Shown here: positions 25,971-33,338 of the stretch, piece after piece
How positions within the stretch are numbered: the first letter of the stretch is position 1
How the letters are laid out: every line of letters starts with the position of its first letter
The notes under the pieces: generated by a model
The model's database searches: none
The model's input: only the letters and a program-made list of their open reading frames with translations
Told to the model about the DNA's origin: nothing
Program-made: the position numbers and the translations under genes
DNA from: Lachnospiraceae bacterium
GTDB lineage: Bacteria > Bacillota > Clostridia > Oscillospirales > CAG-272
Length of the DNA: 64,000 nucleotides
Assembly (NCBI GenBank): GCA_024404495.1
Contig: JAKSPT010000001.1
Coordinates: 1 to 64,000 of the forward strand
Direction of reading: 5' to 3'

Positions 25971-26708
25971 TCAATGTCTCTTCTTGGATGCGACGAGGAC
26001 GACGCCCATAGCGGCGACAGCGACGACAGCGATGGAAGAAGCGGCGTCGAAGGTGGTGGGATCAACGACGGGGGTGACAGGAGCATCGGTTGCAGGTGCT
26101 TCGGTAGCAGCCTCAGCCTTCTTCATGTGAGCGGAAATGTCAGCGCCCTCAGTGTAAGCGAACATATCGTCATATCTGATGATAACGTCCTTCATCTCGG
26201 AAGCGTTGAAATACATACGGAAGAAGTTGAAGTTGGTCCAGTCAGGCTCACCGTTGGTGAATTTGTCGGGAGTCTTGATGGGCATACGGACGAGGTTCCA
26301 GCCGTCCTTCGGGCCTTCGGGCATAAAGTTCGTGCCGAAAGCGCCGTTGAGGTACCAGTAAGCTTCTTTCTGGTCACTTCTGCCGCTGGAGGTGAACTCG
26401 AGCTGGCCGGAGCCCATCTTTTCGAGCTTGGAGGCGTCGGAGACGAAGAACCAGAATGCGACGTAGTCGCAGCCGGAAACGTCAACGGCGTCGAAATGTG
26501 CCTCGAAGACGTCGGGGTTGTTGCCGCCGATTTTGAAGGTGTGGCAGCCGGTGCCCTCAAACTGATTCTCTTCGTCAAGAGAACCGCCGTTGAAGACTGC
26601 GGTGTCAAAGGTGCAGACCTGGACGACCTTGCCTTCGTCAGCGCTGACCGGGATGACACAGGCAGCGATGACAGTGATAAGTGCGAGGATAAGTGCGAGT
26701 TTTTTCAT
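25971..26708 (-). CDS. Surface protein with carbohydrate-binding-like domain and DPTTFDA anchor
   Basis: A 245-residue secreted protein: signal peptide (1-24), a beta-sandwich-like domain of about 165 residues (FKIGGNNPDVFEAHFDAVDVSGCDYVAFW split over strands, typical of carbohydrate-binding or galactose-binding folds), a short ATDAP linker and the tail DPTTFDAASS, hydrophobic segment, SKKRH. The tail is nearly the same as that of the 20614-21441 protein even at DNA level, while the domains differ, so a C-terminal cassette seems to be shared. It follows the clan-A glycosidase lipoprotein gene by 82 bases on the same strand, suggesting an accessory glycan-binding role for that enzyme (inference). 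Confidence 0.78.
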   Translation of the reverse strand: MKKLALILALITVIAACVIPVSADEGKVVQVCTFDTAVFNGGSLDEENQFEGTGCHTFKIGGNNPDVFEAHFDAVDVSGCDYVAFWFFVSDASKLEKMGSGQLEFTSSGRSDQKEAYWYLNGAFGTNFMPEGPKDGWNLVRMPIKTPDKFTNGEPDWTNFNFFRMYFNASEMKDVIIRYDDMFAYTEGADISAHMKKAEAATEAPATDAPVTPVVDPTTFDAASSIAVVAVAAMGVVLVASKKRH

Positions 26709-26790
26709 GGTGTTTTTTCCTTTCTTTTTATTTATATGGAATTTTCCATATTTTCAGTATTCAGATGCCGGGGCTTCGTTCTGACAGGGT

Positions 26791-28884
26791 TCAGAACGGT
26801 TTGTCGGTCAGAACGACGATGGAGTCGGGACGCATCACGAGGGTGTCCGTTACGGTTCCTTCCTCGTAGATCTTGTCGGTGTGCTCGGGATCGACGGTAA
26901 AGCACTGATAGGTCACGCCTCCGGGAAGCGTGATCTCAGCCGCGTCGTCACCGTCGTTGACAAGCAGGATGGACTTGCCGCCGTCGGGACGGACGCCTGC
27001 GCACGCCCAGACGTGCTTGTAGGAATCCTCACAGCCGGTCACCGCAGACTCAACGATGTCGGTGCCGCCGGGGAGGTATTTCATGATCAGCGCGGAGGGG
27101 TAGAAATACTGCTTGTCGGGAACGATGCGCTGGGGATCCTTCGGATCAAAGTCGAGCATCGTGTGATAGGAGTGATAGTAGCAGTTGTAGATCCAGAGGC
27201 CGTAACCCTTGACGCCGGCATTGAAGATCTCGATCGCTGCTTCCGCGGCAAAGAGACGGGTGCGGTAATCCTTGATCGCTCTGCCGTCGGGACCGTCGCC
27301 CTGCTGGAAAGCAAAGGTGCCGAGCTCGCCGAGCACGAGAGGTTTGTCTCCCGCCTGCCCAAGCAGACGTTCGACCTCGGGGATCAGGTGCCCGGAAATG
27401 ACGCCGCGCACGTCATTCGATCCGACCATTTCTCCGGATTCAATGGTGGAAAGATACCAGTGGAGGGAATAGAGGTCCATATTATCGCCGCAGGTTTTTT
27501 CCATCTGCGTGATGCGGTCAGCCCTGCCGCCGTCGACAGCCATCCAGGTGATGCTGCCGTCGAACGCCTGGATCATGACCTCGTCACGGATCCCGAGACG
27601 GTCGAGATGCTCGCCGAATTTGTTGTAGACCTCCGCGAGAACGGTGGGAGCCTTGCTGAGATTTTCGGGCTCGTTGTAGAAGGAGAAGCCCTTGACACAG
27701 GTGTAGCCTTTTTCCTCGACCAGATGATACATCATCGCGGCGAAGGTCTCGGCGTACTCGTCGAGGTCCTTTACGTTGAGATTGTTTCCTCTTCCGAGCT
27801 GGTTGCCGGAAGCGTCGACCGAGGCGAGCCAGTTCTTTTTGTCGGGGCAGAAGCCGAGCGCCTCGGAGCCGTTATCCCAGTTGGCGAGGATGACGAACAG
27901 CCCGCGCTCCTCGAAATGATCGAGCAGGCGGTAGAAGGCGTCGAGATAGGCGTAGTTCAGAGCCGGGAAACCGTCCGATTTCCCGACGGCGTCGGGACGC
28001 TCCGAAAAATGCGGAGAGAAAATGAATCCGCTGTCAAAATCGGTATCGAACGGATCGTCGTTGTCGTTGACCGGCTCCCACATCGTGAAGGAAACGTTCA
28101 GACGGACGTACTGCATCCCGGTCTGGTCGATCAGATCGAAATAGTCCTCCCAAAGCGAGTCGGCGACCTTTTTGCTGTGAGAAAAAGGAATGTGCTGGCT
28201 GCGGAGAGGACCCGTGCCCCATTCTCCGCCGTTGGTCAGGTTGATGAAGACGTAGGAGGAGAAGTCAAAGTTGACGCCGCCGCCGATGATATCGGGGTTG
28301 ATGACCTCGCCGAAATCCACGTCCAGCGTGCCCTTCATCTCGTCGGGCACGTAAATCAATTCGCTGTCGTCGTAATACACGTCAAGCGTATCGGTAAAGG
28401 CGAAGCCGTCGGCAGTCACGAAGTCCTTCAGAAACCGCTCCACGCCGAGCATGAGCGTTTCATCGTCCGAGCCGAGAATGACGAGCTTGTTGCCGACGAG
28501 GCGGATGAGATAATCCCCGATGCCTCCTGCCTTCAGCCCCTCTGCTTCGGGACGGTTCGTATTGCCGACGAGGATCTCCTGCGCGGTCGATACGGTGCCC
28601 GCCTTGAGGCGGTCGGTCTTGAGCTTCAGCGCGGTACCGGTCTTTTCCTCGATCCCTGCGGTCAGTCTTTCCGCGGCGGAGGTCTCGCCGGCGGTGGAGC
28701 TGTCGCCTCTTACGACCGCGATGCCGTCGCCGAAGAGGAAGGGCTCGTTCTTTTCCGGAACGGTCTCCTCCGTCGTATCACTGCCGGGATTCTTTTCGTT
28801 ATTGCAGCCGCTCAGCGCGGGAAGCACCAGAAGCAGCGCAAAAAGCAGAGCGAGAACGCGCGTTGAAATGGACGTGCGGTTCAT
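26791..28884 (-). CDS. Clan-A glycoside hydrolase lipoprotein (GH5/GH39-like)
   Basis: A 697-residue lipoprotein; lipobox ALSGC with Cys27. Residues about 50-170 form an accessory domain like that at the N-terminus of alpha-glucuronidases (SAAERLTAGIEEKTG, EILVGNTNR, LVILGSDDETLMLGVERFL). From about 200 a TIM barrel follows with FSFYNEPEN (acid/base Glu405, the NEP motif of clan GH-A) and PLVLGELGTF (nucleophile Glu520). The C-terminal 100 residues are a small beta-sandwich (KSILLVNDGDDAAEITLPGG). The enzyme would work outside the membrane on a beta-linked polysaccharide, possibly mannan, but the family within clan A is not certain. AGGAGG stands before the ATG. Its neighbours encode a surface binder and sugar-processing enzymes. 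Confidence 0.82.
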   Translation of the reverse strand: MNRTSISTRVLALLFALLLVLPALSGCNNEKNPGSDTTEETVPEKNEPFLFGDGIAVVRGDSSTAGETSAAERLTAGIEEKTGTALKLKTDRLKAGTVSTAQEILVGNTNRPEAEGLKAGGIGDYLIRLVGNKLVILGSDDETLMLGVERFLKDFVTADGFAFTDTLDVYYDDSELIYVPDEMKGTLDVDFGEVINPDIIGGGVNFDFSSYVFINLTNGGEWGTGPLRSQHIPFSHSKKVADSLWEDYFDLIDQTGMQYVRLNVSFTMWEPVNDNDDPFDTDFDSGFIFSPHFSERPDAVGKSDGFPALNYAYLDAFYRLLDHFEERGLFVILANWDNGSEALGFCPDKKNWLASVDASGNQLGRGNNLNVKDLDEYAETFAAMMYHLVEEKGYTCVKGFSFYNEPENLSKAPTVLAEVYNKFGEHLDRLGIRDEVMIQAFDGSITWMAVDGGRADRITQMEKTCGDNMDLYSLHWYLSTIESGEMVGSNDVRGVISGHLIPEVERLLGQAGDKPLVLGELGTFAFQQGDGPDGRAIKDYRTRLFAAEAAIEIFNAGVKGYGLWIYNCYYHSYHTMLDFDPKDPQRIVPDKQYFYPSALIMKYLPGGTDIVESAVTGCEDSYKHVWACAGVRPDGGKSILLVNDGDDAAEITLPGGVTYQCFTVDPEHTDKIYEEGTVTDTLVMRPDSIVVLTDKPF

Positions 28885-29017
28885 ATCGTGTCCTCCTGTA
28901 AAAAACTGAAATATACTTGCCGGGGTTGTTCAGGTACCTTACGCCTAATCAATCCTGCCGGTTTCGATCCTCAAAGGGTAAAGACCCAAAACAATAACTG
29001 CCCCTTATGCCTCTTTG

Positions 29018-29040
29018 GTTCTTTCTCTCAGAGAAAGAAC
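29018..29040 (-). terminator. Hairpin after the nucleoside hydrolase gene
   Basis: GTTCTTTCTC, TCA, GAGAAAGAAC is a perfect 10-bp stem, 18 bases past the stop codon. No T run follows, so termination is uncertain; it may protect the messenger end. Confidence 0.4.
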
Positions 29041-29058
29041 ATCGCGTCCCCGCGTCCC

Positions 29059-30018
29059 TTATACGAAAAGGCGCTTCAGCTTTTCGTCGATCGCGGCGGC
29101 GAGCTGATCGCGGGCATCGTAACATTCGATGATGCTGTGCAGACCGTCGGGCGAGGGGGTGAAATACGCGACGCCCCCGGCGTCGATCGTGATCCTGCCG
29201 GGCATCGTCTTCCAAAAATAAGGGCGGGTGCCGTAAACGGCGTAGAATGCGGTCGCGGGATCCCACGAATGGTGTCCGTGCACGTTGCAGTGATAGACCT
29301 CCATGCAGTAGGAATCGGGAGTGGCGCCCTTTCCGGCGTCGTAGATCGGCTGACCGGAGAAGAGATTGTAGCCGAGCTCAAAGGGACAGCTTACGAGCGG
29401 GACCGGGCATTCGTCGAACATATACCGTGCCGTCGGGATATCGGCGTAGATGTTCCACTCCCAGACGGGCTTCACCGAGCCGTCCGGAGCGATCGCCTGA
29501 GGCTGCGGATTGAAGGCGTTCAGATGGGAGAAATTGCATCCCATCACGGCGATCTCGTCCACGGAGCGCTTCATCAGCTCCTTGCCGCCGAGGGGAGAGA
29601 TATCGTCGGGGCCGCTTGCGATCAGCGCCGCGATATTCATCATGGAACCGACAACGGCGAGGGTCACGTGTTCGTTTTCCGAAAGAAGACGGCGCAGGAC
29701 CGGAACGGCGTCCGGTACGGTATCGTAGGTGGGCGTGTCTTCCCTGCCGAACTTTGCGACCGCGTGGGGAGAATAGGTCCCGCGGTATTCCTTCCGCCCC
29801 GCGGGGATCGGCAGGCGTCCCATCGGAACGGATTCAAAACCGTGCTGACGAAGGAGCTCGTAAATACATCCGCAGGCGTCGCGGCATAAATACGAATAGG
29901 TGACCCCGATCAGGTCACATTCCCCCGCTTTTGCCGCGGAGAGCAGAAGGTCGAGCGCGATGACGTCGTCGCAGTCAAGACCGAGGTCGGTATCGAAAAT
30001 GATTTTTTTCGGTTCCAT
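29059..30018 (-). CDS. Nucleoside hydrolase (IUNH family)
   Basis: A 319-residue cytoplasmic enzyme. The calcium-binding signature FDTDLGLDCDD (Asp9, Asp11, Asp15, Asp17, Asp18) opens the protein; a central WEWNIYADIPTARYMF and a C-terminal HHSWDPATAFYAV carry the other family residues. These enzymes release ribose from ribonucleosides. In this locus the substrate might be another N- or O-glycoside, since relatives exist inside glycan clusters, but this is speculation. It is separated by 196 bases from the solute-binding lipoprotein gene upstream; that gap holds no gene. Confidence 0.88.
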   Translation of the reverse strand: MEPKKIIFDTDLGLDCDDVIALDLLLSAAKAGECDLIGVTYSYLCRDACGCIYELLRQHGFESVPMGRLPIPAGRKEYRGTYSPHAVAKFGREDTPTYDTVPDAVPVLRRLLSENEHVTLAVVGSMMNIAALIASGPDDISPLGGKELMKRSVDEIAVMGCNFSHLNAFNPQPQAIAPDGSVKPVWEWNIYADIPTARYMFDECPVPLVSCPFELGYNLFSGQPIYDAGKGATPDSYCMEVYHCNVHGHHSWDPATAFYAVYGTRPYFWKTMPGRITIDAGGVAYFTPSPDGLHSIIECYDARDQLAAAIDEKLKRLFV

Positions 30019-30214
30019 AATGATTCCTTTCCGAAAGCGATTATTTCAATTTGGTTTTGGGGCTTCTTTTCGCAAAGCGAAGCAAAGGTCCGAAGAAAAT
30101 CCGCCGCTGCAGAGGAATAGCCGTAATGATCTCAATCCCATTCTGTGAATAAGGAATTCCCCCGTAATGAACGCGGGGAACGGAAACGGTTTTCCGGGAA
30201 AGCTGACTCGCGGA

Positions 30215-31687
30215 TCACTGATTTCTCAGCTCGTCGATCTTGTCAACGGCTTCCAAAAACGCTTCAATGCCGTCTTCGATCGACTTTTCGGCGCTCTCAT
30301 ACTTGGAAACGATGCCGTAGCCGCCGACCTCGGTCGGGAAGGACAGGAAGGTCGCGGGGAAGTTGCCGAACTGGCAGAGCTCGCCGATATCGAGAACGCG
30401 GTGCGCAAAGATGATGTCGAGCATATCCTGCGATTCGTCGTCACGGGCGGATTTGGTCTTCAGCGTAACGTCGTAATACGCGTTCTGCAGATCCGCGGAC
30501 GCGCCCGCCATCGCTTCCATGATGTAGCCGACGGTCTCCACGTCGCTTTCGCAGGTGAGGATGCTCGGCAGACCGGTGTTGTACTGGGAGATCATGGCGA
30601 TGTAGTTTTCCTGCAGTTCGTCGTTCTTCGGGGTAGGAAGGACGCCGAAGTCGATGTTTTCATCGGTACGGAGGGAGACGACGCCGTCCAGACGGGTCCA
30701 GTAGAAGAGACCGTTGCCGGCGCGGAAGGCGGCGTTGAGCGGGTTGCCGTCAACGTGGGCGTTTGCAAAGGAGGGCTCGTACATCATATCGAGGATACGG
30801 GTGACGAGGTCGATGTTTTCTTCGGTGTTGAAATCAAACACGGGGAGGTCGTACTGGTCCTTGACGGTGAAATGTCCGCCGCCGCCGTAGAAGGTGCTGA
30901 GTAAGACGTCGTTCTGCCCGAGATAGCCGAGAACGTCGACGTTGGGATCGAGCTTGCCGTCGCCGTCGCGGTCGCCGTCGAAGGAGGTCATCTGCTTGTG
31001 GAATTCATCCAGCGTCCATTCGCCCTTTTTGACCATGTCGTAGAAATCCGGCATCTCATAGTCGCGCGCGATCTGCTTGTTGAAGAGGATACCGTCGGTC
31101 GCGGTCTTATCAATGACGTTGATATCGCAGGCGGTCATGAAGAGGTGATCGTTGATGGAGATCTGCTGACGGATGCTCTGATCCCAATAGGGCTTGTCAA
31201 GGTTGATATAGGGAATGTCGTAGTTGAAGTCGAGGAAGGAGCCCTCCAGCAGAACGCCGGAAACGTCGTACAGACGGACATAGTAGAGATCGTAAAAGTC
31301 GTCGTTCGAGCGGATCGCCTGACGGATGACCTGATTGATCTCGTTCTGCGGGACCTCTTCAAATTCAAACGAAATGTCAAGCGATTCCGAAAGACGCGTG
31401 TTGCGGGTATAGACCGCGTCGTTGATCGGGTCGGAGGTCAGATCCTCCGCGTAGAGGTCAATGCTGTGCATCCCCCACTTGGCGAGATACCAGTGGACCA
31501 TACCGAAGGTGTAGCCGTCGAAGGTCATCGGGGGGAGGTCCGGCTTCGAGTCGTCCTTCTCGGTCTGAGCGGGATCGCTGCCGGCAGGGAGCGTTTCTTT
31601 CGTATCGCCCGTTTCGGCGCAGGCGGCAAGCGTACCGAAAATCATCAGGAGCGCAAGGAGAAACGCCGCGATTTTCATCTTTTTCAT
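30215..31687 (-). CDS. Extracellular solute-binding lipoprotein, second orphan paralogue
   Basis: A 490-residue lipoprotein; signal peptide ending in LAACA. It is homologous along its length to the 5896-7407 protein (INLDKPYWDQSIRQ, MPDFYDMV with KGEWTLDEF, DVTLKTKSARDDESQDMLD) but its ligand-facing parts differ. Like that one it lacks permease and ATPase genes nearby. It lies 52 bases after the SIS isomerase gene in the run beginning with the 36450 AraC gene, so it probably brings in the substrate of the GH2 enzyme. The ATG at 31687 has AGAAAGGA upstream; a frame open from 31771 adds an N-terminus that would hide the signal peptide. Confidence 0.85.
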   Translation of the reverse strand: MKKMKIAAFLLALLMIFGTLAACAETGDTKETLPAGSDPAQTEKDDSKPDLPPMTFDGYTFGMVHWYLAKWGMHSIDLYAEDLTSDPINDAVYTRNTRLSESLDISFEFEEVPQNEINQVIRQAIRSNDDFYDLYYVRLYDVSGVLLEGSFLDFNYDIPYINLDKPYWDQSIRQQISINDHLFMTACDINVIDKTATDGILFNKQIARDYEMPDFYDMVKKGEWTLDEFHKQMTSFDGDRDGDGKLDPNVDVLGYLGQNDVLLSTFYGGGGHFTVKDQYDLPVFDFNTEENIDLVTRILDMMYEPSFANAHVDGNPLNAAFRAGNGLFYWTRLDGVVSLRTDENIDFGVLPTPKNDELQENYIAMISQYNTGLPSILTCESDVETVGYIMEAMAGASADLQNAYYDVTLKTKSARDDESQDMLDIIFAHRVLDIGELCQFGNFPATFLSFPTEVGGYGIVSKYESAEKSIEDGIEAFLEAVDKIDELRNQ

Positions 31688-31739
31688 GGGATTATCCTTT
31701 CTGCTTATTGATTTTGCTTTCATTTTATTATTGGAATTG

Positions 31740-32363
31740 TTATGCAAAGAACCGCTTTTCAAGCGCGGCACAGAGCCAGTGGTAAACCGGGAGAGTCAGC
31801 TCCTGCACGCGGAAGGTCTCCGTTTCGGGCAGGGCAATAACGACGTCGGAGAGCCGCGACAGCCTTCCGCCGCCCTCTCCCGTGATCGAAACGACCTTCA
31901 TTCCGAGTGCTTTTGCCGTTTCGGCGGCGTAAACGCAGTTTTTCGAGTTCCCGGAGGTGCTGAGCGCAAGCAGAACGTCGCCCGCTCTGCCGTAGCCGAA
32001 GACCTGCTGCGCAAAGGTCATCGACGCGTCCTTGTCGTTTCCGAACGCGGTGGAAAGCGAGGAATGTCCGCAGAGCGAGATCGCGGGAAGACCCCGTTCG
32101 AGCTTTTGGAATAATGCCGCACCGTCCTCCCCGAAGGAAGCAAACCGAAGTGCCATATCCCCGGTCATCGGACGCTTCAGAAGGAAGGATTTCATCAGCT
32201 CGCCCACGATATGCTCGCAGTCGGCGGCGCTTCCGCCGTTGCCGCAGAGAAGCAGCTTTCCGCCGTTTTCAAACGATTCCTCCAGAACCGCGTAGGTTTT
32301 TTCGATGCTTTCCCGACAGGTATCAAGCGCCGGATAATTTGTCAGTAACCGTTCCATATCCAT
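31740..32363 (-). CDS. SIS-domain phosphosugar isomerase, GmhA-like
   Basis: A 207-residue protein with the sedoheptulose-7-phosphate isomerase fold: CGNGGSAADCEHIVGEL (41-55) and LLALSTSGNSKN (131-142) are the phosphate-binding serine loops, and VQELTLPVYHWLCAALE closes the protein like GmhA. GmhA makes D-glycero-manno-heptose 7-phosphate in cell-surface heptose synthesis. Here it is next to a ROK kinase and a GH2 glycosidase, so a catabolic isomerase role on a phosphorylated sugar is equally possible. GGGAGG precedes the ATG at 32363; the gap to the ROK stop is 14 bases. Confidence 0.85.
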   Translation of the reverse strand: MDMERLLTNYPALDTCRESIEKTYAVLEESFENGGKLLLCGNGGSAADCEHIVGELMKSFLLKRPMTGDMALRFASFGEDGAALFQKLERGLPAISLCGHSSLSTAFGNDKDASMTFAQQVFGYGRAGDVLLALSTSGNSKNCVYAAETAKALGMKVVSITGEGGGRLSRLSDVVIALPETETFRVQELTLPVYHWLCAALEKRFFA

Positions 32364-32377
32364 ATCCGTAACCTCCC

Positions 32378-33337
32378 TCAATAGTTGCCGTCGGCGATCG
32401 AGAGCGCCGCGTAATCCCCGACGTTTTCGCCGAGCCCGGCTTTCAGGATCCTGCAGGGGCAGAGCGCTTCTTTTTCCATCGTTTCGAGGATGCCGGCGGT
32501 CAGAAGACCGTCGCTCCGCATATAGATCCCGCCGATCACGATCGCTTCGGGATTGACCACGTCGCATAAGATCGCGGCGGTCCTGCCGAGCTTCTCGGCG
32601 CATTCCCGGTAAATGCCGATGCAGATCCCGTCGCCCGCTTCGGCGAGGTCGCCGATAATCTTGGCGGTCACCTTTTCGGGATCGCCTCCGCACGCCCGGA
32701 AAAGCGCGCTGTCGGGAGGACCCGCAAGCATCGCGCGGACGCCGAGCTGCGCGATCCCGCCGCCGGAGCAGAAGCCCTCGCAGGAGCCTGCCTTTCCGTA
32801 GCCGACCGGACCGTCCTTTTCGAGCCTGACGTGCCCGATCTCGCCCGCCATATCGGTGTGTCCGCGGTATAGCCGCCCGTCGAGGATCAGCCCCGCGCCG
32901 AGCCCGGTGCCGAAGGTCAGGAACACCATATCCCGGTATCCCTTCCCCGCCCCGTAGCGCCATTCCGCGACCGCGCAGGCGTTCGCGTCGTTCTGGAGGC
33001 GGCATCCGATCCCGGTCTTTTCGGTGAAGAACCGGCAGATCTCGATTTCGTCCCATCCCGGCAGATTGGGAGGGGAAAGCACGATCCCGCGCCCGGCGTC
33101 AAGCGGACCGCCGCAGCTGATCCCGATGCCGGCGATATCGGCGTAGGTCAGACCCGTTTCGGCAAGAACTCCGTCGAACGCGGTCAGAAAATCCGAAAGG
33201 ACGGTCATCGGCGCGTTCTTTGCGGTCGGAAATTTCACTTTTTTCAGAATGACGGGCTTGTCCGCCGCGGATTCCGCGAGCGTGACGGCGCATTTCGTGC
33301 CGCCGACGTCAAATCCCGCAAGATACTCTTTTTTCAT
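32378..33337 (-). CDS. ROK-family sugar kinase with degenerate zinc motif
   Basis: A 319-residue protein of the ROK family (glucokinase, fructokinase, N-acetylmannosamine kinase). Seen are the ATP loop AGFDVGGTKCAV, the catalytic Asp in LQNDANACAVAEW and FGTGLGAGLI. The His of GEIGHVRL is kept, but the usual zinc ligands of CxCGxxGCxE are changed: the stretch reads VGYGKAGSCE, with Val, Tyr and Ser in place of three cysteines. There is no N-terminal helix-turn-helix, so it is a kinase rather than a repressor. The ATG at 33337 comes one base after the TGA of the GH2 gene, with GAAGG upstream; a TTG at 33352 is a less likely start. Confidence 0.87.
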   Translation of the reverse strand: MKKEYLAGFDVGGTKCAVTLAESAADKPVILKKVKFPTAKNAPMTVLSDFLTAFDGVLAETGLTYADIAGIGISCGGPLDAGRGIVLSPPNLPGWDEIEICRFFTEKTGIGCRLQNDANACAVAEWRYGAGKGYRDMVFLTFGTGLGAGLILDGRLYRGHTDMAGEIGHVRLEKDGPVGYGKAGSCEGFCSGGGIAQLGVRAMLAGPPDSALFRACGGDPEKVTAKIIGDLAEAGDGICIGIYRECAEKLGRTAAILCDVVNPEAIVIGGIYMRSDGLLTAGILETMEKEALCPCRILKAGLGENVGDYAALSIADGNY

Positions 33338-33338
33338 A

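Noticed and set aside
31740..33056. A longer 438-codon frame for the SIS isomerase
   Set aside because: The extra N-terminal part is the reverse-frame shadow of the ROK kinase gene (Arg-rich); the ATG at 32363 has GGGAGG upstream and gives the normal GmhA length.
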